Source: CAVVKW01 sp963761705 (lineage in GTDB: Bacteria > Verrucomicrobiota > Verrucomicrobiia > Chthoniobacterales > JAATET01). Taken from it: a stretch of 64,000 bases of DNA. The stretch lies in NCBI GenBank assembly GCA_963761705.1, contig CAVXHK010000001.1, positions 1,364,001 to 1,428,000 on the forward strand. Direction: 5' to 3'. Made by a program: the position numbers and the translations under genes. This document shows, in pieces, positions 44,826 through 52,604 of the stretch. Numbering within the stretch: the stretch's first letter is position 1; each line of letters starts with the position of its first letter. Under the pieces are notes generated by a model, which was not told where the DNA came from, made no database searches, and worked only from the letters and a program-made list of their open reading frames with translations.

Positions 44826-46865
44826 ATGCCTGTGACAAGTTCCTCGCCCGTCGTTTCGAAATCGATGAAGTCGGCTGCCGCGTGGGTGGATGATTTATTC
44901 GCGAAGGAGGGAATCAAGCTGACGCTGGGCGGGGAACCGACTTACGTGCCGCTGGAGCCGGAGGGGGCGGAGTGGTCGCACTCGGCGGTGGGACCGACGA
45001 AGCTGGGATACGCGCGGGAGATGGCGTTGCTGCTCTTGGCCGGGCGAATGAAGGGGGGGGCGTGTTTTTTCAGTCCGGGGAAACAATATCCGGGCGAGGT
45101 GAACCCGCGTTGGGCGCTGCGGTTGATCGCGCGGCGGGACGGGAAGCCCATCTTTCGAGCGAAGCCTTCGAAGAAGCCGGTTGACGTGACGGCGGCGAAG
45201 TCGGTGATGGCCGAGGTGCGGGCGGGGTTGGGCGTGAGTGGGAAATGGATCGCGCTGAAGGATTCACGGAAGCCACCGGTGCGGGCGTGGGCGTTGCCGA
45301 TTGATTTTGAAGACGGGGCTTGGCTGGAGGTGGATTGGAAGCTCAAGCCGGAGGACCGGGTTCTCAACGCGGCGGAGGGACCGGCGGGGTTGCGGCTGCC
45401 GCTGCAGTGCGTACCGGAGGACGTGACGCGCCGTGCCGTGGTGGTGGAGTTGAACGCGGGGCGGCTGCACGTATTTTTTCCGCCGGTGGTGCAGGGGGGG
45501 TTCTCGAGGTTGGCGAAGATCGTTGGCTCGGCGCTCTCGAAGGCGGGGGTGGGAAATTACGAATTGCAGGGCTACGTGCCGCCGGACGAGGCGCTCGAAT
45601 GGACGGTGCTCGGGTTGACGGCGGATCCCGGGGTGCTGGAGGTGAACATCCCGGCGTGCGCGTCATGGGCGGACTACGACTCGTGGCTGCGGGAGCTGAC
45701 CGAGGTCGCGGAGGCGGTGGGGCTGCGGTCGTGGAAAGCGTCGGAAGGGGATTACGAGGGCGGGACCGGCGGCGGGAATCACCTCCTCTGGGGCGGCCCG
45801 AGCGTGGAGGAAAATCCGTTTTTCTCACGGCCCGCGTGGCTCGCATCGATTGCCCGGTATTGGCAGGCGCACCCGGCGTTGGCTTACGTTTTCACCGGAA
45901 CCTACGTCGGCGCCTCGTCGCAAGCGCCACGACCGGACGAATCGGCGAAGGCGCTCTTTGATCTCGAGATGGGGTATCGGTTTTTGGAATCGCTACCGGA
46001 GGGGGATCATCGGTCGCTGATCAATGAGACGTTGCGGCATCTGCACACGGACGTGACCGGGAACGCTCACCGATCGGAGCTGAGTCTGGATAAATTTTGG
46101 AATCCGGGGTGGCCGGGCGGGACGCTGGGGTTGCTGGAATTTCGAGCGGTCGAGACGCTGCCGAAGGCGGAGTGGATGTCGGCGGTGGCGCTGTTGTGGA
46201 CGTGTTTGGCGGCGCTGAACGTGAAGCGTCCCGTGCGGGGCGAGTTGCGGGCGTGGGGCGGCGAGATCCACGATCGGTATTTTTTGCCGAGTTTGATGTG
46301 GGCGGACCTGGAGGCGGTGCTCGATGACTTGGAGAGTGAAGGGTGTCGGTTGCCGAAGTCGGTTTACCGGGCGATCTGGGAGTGGCGATTTTCGCGGATG
46401 CTGCGCGTGAAGCGGGCGGAAGGCACGCTGGAGATCCGTCGGGCGCACGAGAGCTGGCCACTGCTTTGCGAGACGCCGGTCGAGGGGGGATCGACGAGCC
46501 GGTTTGTCGATACGTCGATGCACCGGGTCGAAGTGCGCGCGGAGGCTGGCTTTGCCAAAGCCTACGAAGTGCGGTTCGGCGGGCGGCGGCTGCCGTTGGT
46601 CCAGATCGGGGAAGGGGCTTTCGTCGCGGGTTTGCGGTACCGGCGGAGTTGTCTCTACCCGTGTTTGCACCCGGGGATTGATCCGCACCTGCCGCTGGAC
46701 CTGGAGGTGGTGCGGATCGCAGATGGGGAAGTTGTGGAAAATTACGAGCTGGGAGCCGGAGGGACGGTGTTTCTGCGGTCGAAGGCCGTGGCAAGGAATG
46801 AGGTGGGGTCAGATTGTCGGGCGATTGGGGACGGGGCGCTGACTTGTGATCTGCGGTTGGAGTGA
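44826..46865 (+). CDS. DUF2126 protein (transglutaminase-associated, amidoligase-like cluster)
   Basis: 679 residues, corresponding to the C-terminal DUF2126 part of the long transglutaminase-DUF2126 proteins. Conserved blocks include KLTLGGEPTYVPLEPEGAEW, ALLLLAGRMKGGACFFSPGK and QYPGEVNPRWAL, DPGVLEVNIPACASW, EGDYEGGTGGGNHLLWGGPS, FTGTYVGASSQAPRPDES, HLHTDVTGNAHRSELSLDKF and LLEFRAVETLP. The NIP/GTGGGNH/HRSELS wording resembles metal- and ATP-binding loops of glutamine-synthetase/GCS-like amidoligases. That similarity is from memory of the family, not shown here. Last gene of the operon; a GC-rich repeat follows. Confidence 0.88.
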   Translation: MPVTSSSPVVSKSMKSAAAWVDDLFAKEGIKLTLGGEPTYVPLEPEGAEWSHSAVGPTKLGYAREMALLLLAGRMKGGACFFSPGKQYPGEVNPRWALRLIARRDGKPIFRAKPSKKPVDVTAAKSVMAEVRAGLGVSGKWIALKDSRKPPVRAWALPIDFEDGAWLEVDWKLKPEDRVLNAAEGPAGLRLPLQCVPEDVTRRAVVVELNAGRLHVFFPPVVQGGFSRLAKIVGSALSKAGVGNYELQGYVPPDEALEWTVLGLTADPGVLEVNIPACASWADYDSWLRELTEVAEAVGLRSWKASEGDYEGGTGGGNHLLWGGPSVEENPFFSRPAWLASIARYWQAHPALAYVFTGTYVGASSQAPRPDESAKALFDLEMGYRFLESLPEGDHRSLINETLRHLHTDVTGNAHRSELSLDKFWNPGWPGGTLGLLEFRAVETLPKAEWMSAVALLWTCLAALNVKRPVRGELRAWGGEIHDRYFLPSLMWADLEAVLDDLESEGCRLPKSVYRAIWEWRFSRMLRVKRAEGTLEIRRAHESWPLLCETPVEGGSTSRFVDTSMHRVEVRAEAGFAKAYEVRFGGRRLPLVQIGEGAFVAGLRYRRSCLYPCLHPGIDPHLPLDLEVVRIADGEVVENYELGAGGTVFLRSKAVARNEVGSDCRAIGDGALTCDLRLE

Positions 46866-46884
46866 CGGCGGCTCCGTCGTGGTT

Positions 46885-46912
46885 GGATTGGCGAGCGGAG
46901 GTCGCCGCTCCC
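46885..46912. repeat. Dispersed GC-rich intergenic repeat
   Basis: GGCGAGCGGAGGTCGCCGCT then CCCTGAC between the convergent DUF2126 and lipoprotein genes. GAGCGG...CCGCTC-type pairing could give a bidirectional stop signal. Confidence 0.5.
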
Positions 46913-46916
46913 TGAC

Positions 46917-47504
46917 TTAAAACTGGCTCTTGATCAGGCGAATGAGGCCGCCAACGACGGGGATGTGTTCGTAGAGGCCGGCGGCGGGGTCCCAGAAGTC
47001 CTGGTGAAGGGCGATCTTTCCTTCGGGGGTGAAGCGGAGTTGGGTGATGCCGATGGTGCGAATGGTTTGCCCTTTCTTGAACTTGGCGAACTCCACGTCC
47101 ATGACCCAGCGAACGTAATAGTTGCCATCGGAGACGGCAACGTCTTGGACGGTCGCCTGGACCTTCTTGGCGTTCTTTGCGGTCTCCAAGAAATACTCCT
47201 CGATCGCTTCGTTGCCACGAACGGTCTTGAGCGTGTCGTTGAGGAACGCGTTTTCGCTGTAGGTGGATTTTGTTTTTTCGCGGACGCTTTCCGCGGTGAC
47301 GTCGGCGAAAAAGTCTTTGAAGCGTTGGATGCCCGCCGCTTCCTCGGCGCTGCCGGGGGCGACCGTGGTTCCGTTCTTCAGCTCGGTGAGGGTGGACTCG
47401 TAGGCGGCTATGGCTTGGTCGTTTTTCATCGTGGTGTCGGTGGCGCAGGAGGTAAGGAGGCCCGCTAGAGACGCGGACAGTGCGAATGCGATTGAGATTT
47501 TCAT
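46917..47504 (-). CDS. Lipoprotein with an NTF2/SnoaL-like domain
   Basis: 195 residues from ATG 47504. It has a lipoprotein signal with LLTSC lipobox (Cys about 19), then a region resembling SnoaL/NTF2-like proteins: ESTLTELKNGTTVAPG, FKDFFADVTAESVREKTKST, FLNDTLKTVRGNEAIEEYFL, TVQDVAVSDGNYYVRWVMDV, TIRTIGITQLRFTPEGKIAL and HQDFWDPAAGLYEHIP. Such proteins use a cone-shaped pocket for small ligands; the substrate is unknown. It overlaps the stop of the fucose synthase gene by four bases (ATGA), so the two form an operon. Confidence 0.75.
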   Translation of the reverse strand: MKISIAFALSASLAGLLTSCATDTTMKNDQAIAAYESTLTELKNGTTVAPGSAEEAAGIQRFKDFFADVTAESVREKTKSTYSENAFLNDTLKTVRGNEAIEEYFLETAKNAKKVQATVQDVAVSDGNYYVRWVMDVEFAKFKKGQTIRTIGITQLRFTPEGKIALHQDFWDPAAGLYEHIPVVGGLIRLIKSQF

Positions 47505-48457
47505 TGGTTTTCCACGTGTTCGAGGAACCAGTGATACGCGCCCTGGATGCCCGCGGTGAGGGGGATTTTTGGCGTCCAGCCGAGTTTGGTGAGCTTGGTC
47601 ATGTCGAGCAGCTTGCGGGGGGTGCCGTCGGGTCTGGTGGGGTCGAAAGCGAGGTCGCCCTCGTAGCCGATGACTTGGCAGACCGTCTCGGCGAGTTCGC
47701 GGATGGTGACGTCCTGGCCGCAGCCGATGTTGACGATGTCGGGGTCGTCGTAGTTCTCGAGGAGGAAAACGCAGGCGTCGGCGAGGTCGTCGGCGTGGAG
47801 AAATTCGCGTCGCGGGCTGCCGGTGCCCCAGATCGGGACGGTCGGATCGCCGGCCAGCTTGGCGCGGTGGACTTTGCGGATGAGTGCCGGGAGGACGTGG
47901 GAGGTGCGGAGGTCGTAGTTGTCGTTGGGGCCGTAGAGATTCGTCGGCATGCCGGAGATGAAGTTCCGGCCGTACTGGCGGGCGTAGGCCTGGCAGAGGC
48001 GGATCCCGGCGATCTTGGCGAGGGCGTAGGCTTCGTTGGTGGGTTCCAGCGAGCCGGTGAGCAGGGAGTCTTCGCGGAGGGGTTGGTCGGCGAATTTTGG
48101 ATAGATGCAGGAGCTGCCGAGGAAGAGGAGCTTGCGGGCGTCGAAGTCGGCGGCGGCGGTAATGAGGTTGTTCTGGATGGTGAGATTCTCGGCGAGAAAT
48201 TCGACGGGTTGTTCGTTGTTGGCGACGATGCCACCAACTTTGGCGGCAGCGACGACGACGACGGCGGGGCGCTCGGTCTCGTAGAAGGCTCGGACGGCGG
48301 TTCGGTCGAGGAGGTCGAGTTCGGCCCGGGTGCGGGTGAGGATTTTGGAATACCCGCCGGCTTGGAGGCGGCGGACGATGGCGCTGCCGACCATGCCGCG
48401 ATGTCCGGCGACGTAAATTGGCTCGTCTTTGATCATCGCGGGAATATCGTTGGCCAT
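47501..48457 (-). CDS. fcl: GDP-L-fucose synthase
   Basis: 318 residues from ATG 48457 (48436 also possible). Extended SDR that converts GDP-4-keto-6-deoxymannose to GDP-L-fucose for polysaccharide. N-terminal VAGHRGMVGSAIVRRL (NADP-binding), AAAKVGGIVANN, FLGSSCIYPKFADQPLREDS (Ser of the triad), NEAYALAKIAG (YxxxK), PTNLYGPNDNYDLRTSHVLP and GTGSPRREFLHADDLADA are all present. The partner gmd is not in the window. Divergent from the half-ALDH gene with a 2-bp gap between starts, which leaves almost no room for separate promoters. Confidence 0.95.
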   Translation of the reverse strand: MANDIPAMIKDEPIYVAGHRGMVGSAIVRRLQAGGYSKILTRTRAELDLLDRTAVRAFYETERPAVVVVAAAKVGGIVANNEQPVEFLAENLTIQNNLITAAADFDARKLLFLGSSCIYPKFADQPLREDSLLTGSLEPTNEAYALAKIAGIRLCQAYARQYGRNFISGMPTNLYGPNDNYDLRTSHVLPALIRKVHRAKLAGDPTVPIWGTGSPRREFLHADDLADACVFLLENYDDPDIVNIGCGQDVTIRELAETVCQVIGYEGDLAFDPTRPDGTPRKLLDMTKLTKLGWTPKIPLTAGIQGAYHWFLEHVENQ

Positions 48458-48459
48458 CT

Positions 48460-49347
48460 GTGGCTGTGAAAACAAATTCGGACCGTTTGACGGTGGAGAA
48501 GACGTACAAACTCGCGATTGGGGGGGCGTTTCCGCGCAGCGAAAGCGGGCGGGTTTTACCCGCGTTGGCGGCGGACGGGAAGACGGTGCTGGCGAACTAC
48601 GCGCAGGCTTCGCGGAAGGATTTCCGGGAGACGGTGGTGGCGGCGCGAGGCGCGGTCGCGAAGTGGTCGGGGGCGAGCGCGTATCTGCGGGGCCAGATCC
48701 TTTACCGGGCGGCGGAGGTGCTGGAGAGTCGGCGCTCGGAGCTGGAGCGCGAGTTGGCGCGGGCGACCGGTGGCAAGTCGGGGGCGGCTGAAGCGGAGGT
48801 GACCGCGGCGATCGACTTGCTCGTTCACTACGCCGGTTGGACGGATAAATACGGGGCGCTTTTTTCGTCGGTGAACCCAACGGCGACGCCGCATTTTAAT
48901 TTTACGACGCCAGAGGCGACGGGCGTGGTCGCCGTGGTTTGCCCCGACTCGCCAGCACTCCTTGGTTTGGTCGGGCTGGTGGCTCCGGCGATTTTGAGCG
49001 GCAACGCGGTTGTCGTGCTGGCGTCGGAGACGGTGCCGTTGGTGGCGGTGGCGTTCGCGGAAGTGCTGGCGACGAGCGATCTGCCGGGGGGTGTGGTGAA
49101 TTTGTTGACGGGACTTCGGAGCGAGCTGGCCGGGCAATTTGCGAGTCACATGGACGTCAATGCGGTCGTCAATGGCTGCGACGACGAGGCGATCGCGAAG
49201 ACGCTCGAGGGCGGGACGGCGATGAACCTGAAGCGGTACGCGGATCACCGGTTGGCCGCGAAGCAGTGGGCGGCGGGTGCGGGCAGTCCCTACTGGATCC
49301 TGGATACGGTGGAGATGAAAACGGCTTGGCACCCGGTTGGGGTGTGA
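48460..49347 (+). CDS. Half-length aldehyde-dehydrogenase-family protein lacking the catalytic cysteine domain
   Basis: 295 residues from GTG 48460 (or GTG 48466). It aligns with the N-terminal NAD-binding half of ALDH: KLAIGGAFPRSESGRVLP, FTTPEATGVVAVVCPDSPAL, LVGLVAPAILSGNAVVVLAS and LPGGVVNLLTGLRSELAGQF. It then ends at WHPVGV after about 300 residues instead of about 480. The catalytic Cys loop (GQxCxA) is absent, as is the usual Glu (xELGG). The ending is orderly, with no sign of a broken frame. Similar short ALDH relatives next to a full ALDH and deoC occur in deoxyribose operons; the neighbour here is deoB, which fits. It probably acts as a partner or structural subunit (inference). 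Confidence 0.8.
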   Translation: MAVKTNSDRLTVEKTYKLAIGGAFPRSESGRVLPALAADGKTVLANYAQASRKDFRETVVAARGAVAKWSGASAYLRGQILYRAAEVLESRRSELERELARATGGKSGAAEAEVTAAIDLLVHYAGWTDKYGALFSSVNPTATPHFNFTTPEATGVVAVVCPDSPALLGLVGLVAPAILSGNAVVVLASETVPLVAVAFAEVLATSDLPGGVVNLLTGLRSELAGQFASHMDVNAVVNGCDDEAIAKTLEGGTAMNLKRYADHRLAAKQWAAGAGSPYWILDTVEMKTAWHPVGV

Positions 49348-49395
49348 ATTTTTCGAACCGCAGATTGGGCGGATGTCACCGGTGTTTCTGATGGG

Positions 49396-50535
49396 ATGAA
49401 GCGGGCGCTGCTTCTGGTTCTGGATAGCGTGGGGTGTGGGTTCGCGCCGGACGCGAGGGAGTACGGGGATGAGGGGGCGAACACTCTGGGACACATCTTG
49501 GCCGAGCGGCCAGATCTGGCGGTTCCGACTTTGCGGGCGCTGGGGTTGGACGCGGCGCTGAACCTGGCGGCGGGTCGTGAGGTCGGAGATTTGCCCGAGT
49601 GTTCGAGGGTCGGGGTGATGTCGGAAGCGTCCTCGGGAAAGGATACGACGACGGGGCATTGGGAGTTGGCGGGCGTTCGGACGGAGGAGGCGTTCGCGAC
49701 GTTTGGGCGGTTTCCGTCGGAACTGGTGGCCGCAATCGAGGAGGCGGCGGGGTTCGAATTTATCGGGAACTACGCGGCGAGCGGGACGGTGATCCTGGAG
49801 GAACTCGGGGCGGAGCACGTGGCGACGGGAAAGCCGATTCTTTACACCTCGGCGGACTCGGTGCTGCAGATCGCGGCGCACGAGGAGGTTGTGCCGGTGC
49901 CGGAGCTTTACGGGATTTGTGAGGTGGCGCGGGGCATCTGCGACGAATGGCGGATCGGGCGGGTGATCGCGCGGCCTTTCGTCGGCGCGGCGGGAAATTT
50001 TTCGCGGACGGTGAATCGCCACGATTACTCGCTCGTGCCACCCCGGACGGTGCTCAATGTGCTCGCGGATTCGGGCGTCCCGGTGATCGGGGTCGGCAAA
50101 ATCTCGGACATTTTCGCGGGAAGCGGGGTGACCGAGTCGCACCCCACGGTGTCGAACGCGGACGGGATGGCGACCATCGAGCGTTTGTGGGATCAAACGT
50201 CAGGGGGGTTGATTTTTGCAAATTTGGTCGATTTCGACATGCTGTTTGGTCACCGCCGGGACGTGGCGGGTTACGCGGGAGCTTTGGAGGAATTCGATGC
50301 TTGGTTGGGGGTATTCCTCGGCAAGGTTCGGGAAGCAGATTTGCTGATTATCACGGCTGACCACGGTAATGATCCGACGTGGCGAGGGACGGATCACACT
50401 CGGGAGCGGGTGCCGCTGTTCATGTTGGCGGGTGAGCGCGGCGGTTCGCTGGGCGTGCGCGAGACCTTCGCCAGCGTGGCTGAAACGCTGGCAGGATTTT
50501 TCGGGGTGAATTGGCTGCCGGGCGAAAGGAGCTAG
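49396..50535 (+). CDS. deoB: Phosphopentomutase
   Basis: 379 residues. Alkaline-phosphatase-superfamily mutase that interconverts (deoxy)ribose 1- and 5-phosphates in nucleoside salvage. Metal- and substrate-binding motifs: LLLVLDSVGCGFAPDA (first Asp), SSGKDTTTGHWELAG (phosphothreonine site), YTSADSVLQIAAHEE, NLVDFDMLFGHRRDVAGYA and LLIITADHGNDPTWRGTDHT with Asp/His Mn ligands and REXVPLF after. Normal length. 48 bp after the half-ALDH gene; likely one operon. Confidence 0.96.
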   Translation: MKRALLLVLDSVGCGFAPDAREYGDEGANTLGHILAERPDLAVPTLRALGLDAALNLAAGREVGDLPECSRVGVMSEASSGKDTTTGHWELAGVRTEEAFATFGRFPSELVAAIEEAAGFEFIGNYAASGTVILEELGAEHVATGKPILYTSADSVLQIAAHEEVVPVPELYGICEVARGICDEWRIGRVIARPFVGAAGNFSRTVNRHDYSLVPPRTVLNVLADSGVPVIGVGKISDIFAGSGVTESHPTVSNADGMATIERLWDQTSGGLIFANLVDFDMLFGHRRDVAGYAGALEEFDAWLGVFLGKVREADLLIITADHGNDPTWRGTDHTRERVPLFMLAGERGGSLGVRETFASVAETLAGFFGVNWLPGERS

Positions 50536-50570
50536 GGTCCTGGTGAAGGGGGCGGGTGAACCGGTTCGCG

Positions 50571-51368
50571 TTAGACGGGTTCGCGTTCGAGAATCTTCCG
50601 CCGCCATTTGTCGGCGGTCGTGTCCATTTCTTTGCGAAAGACGCGGGAGAAGTCGGTGAGGCTGCGGAAGCCGCATTGGCGGGCGATTTCTTCCTGAGTG
50701 TGCTGGGAGGTGGCGAGGAGATCGGTCGCCCGGCGGATCTGAAGTTCGCGGAAGGCTTCGTGGGGGGATTGGTTGCGAATTTGACGGAAAAGGCGGCGGA
50801 GGTGGGCGCCGCTCATGTGCAGGGCGGCGGCGACTTCGTCGACGGTGGGGTTGCGCATGAGGTGGATGTTGAACCACGTGAGGGCGCGCTCGACTCGCTC
50901 CGCGGCGAGATGCTCGAGAGGAACATCGCGGCGGAGGGATTGTTGCTTGAGGATGAGGATGGAGAGCTCAAGGACGGCTTTTTCGGAAGCGAGGTGGCTA
51001 TATTGGTGGGGGGACTTCCAATGCGGCTCGAGTTCGGTGACGAGGGCGGTCAGGCGAGCGATCTCGCTCGAGTCGAGGGAGACGGCGAGGTATTTGCGGT
51101 TGCCGAGTGCGTCGCTGACTTCTTGAGGGACGGTGGAATAGTGAAATGCGAGTCGTTCAATTGGTTTGGCGTTGCCGCGCCATCCGTAGGCGGAGTGGGC
51201 GGGGAGCAGCCAGAGTGCTTTCGCTCGGAGGATGGGATTCTTGCCGGTGGCGAAGTAGGGCGCGCATTGGCCGGAGGAGATGGCGTAGAATTCCCAGTTA
51301 AGTCGCTGGGTGACGGGGACGGGGTCGGACGTGAAATCGCGGGGACCGGCGGAGAGGTAGCGGAGCAC
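50571..51368 (-). CDS. AraC-family transcriptional regulator
   Basis: About 265 residues. The C-terminal 100 residues form the AraC DNA-binding domain with two helix-turn-helix units: NPTVDEVAAALHMSGAHLRR, LFRQIRNQSPHEAFRELQIR and then TQEEIARQCGFRSLTDFSRV, FRKEMDTTADKWRRK. The N-terminal part (AISSGQCAPYFATGKNPILR, WLLPAHSAYGWRG) is a cupin-like sensor typical of sugar-responsive XylR/AraC types. The start is not clear: GTG 51368 is proposed; the open frame extends to 51620 but would overlap the promoter region of the divergent PEP-CTERM gene. It could control the divergent surface-protein gene or the convergent deoB operon. Confidence 0.85.
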   Translation of the reverse strand: MLRYLSAGPRDFTSDPVPVTQRLNWEFYAISSGQCAPYFATGKNPILRAKALWLLPAHSAYGWRGNAKPIERLAFHYSTVPQEVSDALGNRKYLAVSLDSSEIARLTALVTELEPHWKSPHQYSHLASEKAVLELSILILKQQSLRRDVPLEHLAAERVERALTWFNIHLMRNPTVDEVAAALHMSGAHLRRLFRQIRNQSPHEAFRELQIRRATDLLATSQHTQEEIARQCGFRSLTDFSRVFRKEMDTTADKWRRKILEREPV

Positions 51369-51564
51369 GGGATCTACACTTTGCCCACGGGTCTTTTCAG
51401 TTCGCGGGAGGATTAACGAACCAACCGGGGAATCCTGCCGATTCTGAGCGGCATATTGACAAAAACGAACATCGATGGCGAGCGAGGCTTGCTTAGAACG
51501 GTTGGCGGACCGACGTTTAACCTCTCCACAACAAACAAGACATAAACAACTTAGATAACCCCTC

Positions 51565-52467
51565 ATGAAAAAACTAATTCTCTTAACTGGGCTCGTAATT
51601 GGCTTCAGCTCGGTCGCCACTCACGCCCAGTCCCTGGCGGTCGACTTCGGTGGCAACTACACCAGCTCGAACATCAACTCGTCCGCGAGCGCGACATTTG
51701 CGACGGGCGATTATAACTTCAACGGCTCCTCGACCGATCGGGTCGCTTCGATTGCATTCGGAACGACATTTACGTCACCGAACAGCCCGAACTGGACGAC
51801 GCCCCTGGGTAAGTCCGGCGGTGTGATCAGCTATGGAATCAGCGTCGCCAACATCGGCTCGCTGGCTGATCCGAGCATCTCGACCAATCGAATCAGCTCC
51901 AGCAACATCATTCAGGCCGGGAATGGCGCTGGAACGTCCAGTCTTCGCATCGCCTCGGCTTGGTATTGGGACAAAGCAAGTTTCGTCAACGGCCAGCAGG
52001 CCGTCGGAAATCTCGGTTTATCTGACACGACTGGTTCGCTTTCAGCAACTTTTAGCAACTCCGGGACTCCTGCTACTGGTTTCCAGCGAACGAGTCACAT
52101 TCTTCTTCAGAATGCCGGTCTTTGGTACCTGTCCGACGATCTCTTCGGCGGCTCGTCCGGGACCTTGACGTTCAACGGCGCGACTGGGAGTTGGTATGCC
52201 TTTGATCCCACGGCCAACGCGCTGTTCTGGGACGAAAATAACCGCGGTTCGTCGGTGTTAGGATCGACCTTCACAGACATCAACTCGTTGGGCGTCTACG
52301 TGCAGCATGAATTGATCAATGGCACGAGCGCGAACGCTGCACTTGAAGCCTTCAGCTCCTTCCAGGCCCGAGTCGTCGCCGTTCCTGAGCCATCGACCTA
52401 TGCGCTGCTCGGCCTGGGTGCGCTCGTTCTGGTGCTGGCTCGTCGCCGTCGCGCTGCCGGCGCTTAG
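51565..52467 (+). CDS. PEP-CTERM exported surface protein
   Basis: 300 residues. Signal peptide KKLILLTGLVIGFSSVATHA with cleavage near AQS. The mature part is rich in Ser/Asn/Gly/Thr (SLAVDFGGNYTSSNINSSAS) and ends with a complete PEP-CTERM sorting signal: VPEPSTYALLGLGALVLVLA then RRRRAAGA. Exosortase cleaves such signals at the cell envelope in polysaccharide-producing Gram-negatives; exosortase and the rest of the apparatus are not in this window. Unlike most neighbours, the 5' leader is AT-rich. Divergent from the AraC gene, with about 196 bp between them. Confidence 0.93.
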   Translation: MKKLILLTGLVIGFSSVATHAQSLAVDFGGNYTSSNINSSASATFATGDYNFNGSSTDRVASIAFGTTFTSPNSPNWTTPLGKSGGVISYGISVANIGSLADPSISTNRISSSNIIQAGNGAGTSSLRIASAWYWDKASFVNGQQAVGNLGLSDTTGSLSATFSNSGTPATGFQRTSHILLQNAGLWYLSDDLFGGSSGTLTFNGATGSWYAFDPTANALFWDENNRGSSVLGSTFTDINSLGVYVQHELINGTSANAALEAFSSFQARVVAVPEPSTYALLGLGALVLVLARRRRAAGA

Positions 52468-52604
52468 GAAGAGCCGATTTGACCCGGTTGCCGTTTCGAC
52501 GCGGTGACGGGGACTCTCCGGGTTTGAGCCTGTCGGATGGAAGGGGGGATTCTTCAATCAGACAGGCTCGATCCTTTTCCAGATTCGCCAAGTTTTTCCT
52601 CCCA

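Noticed and set aside
51456..51490. TTGACA upstream of the PEP-CTERM gene as a -35 box
   Set aside because: No acceptable -10 at 16-18 bp (CGAGCG occurs there); not listed as a promoter.
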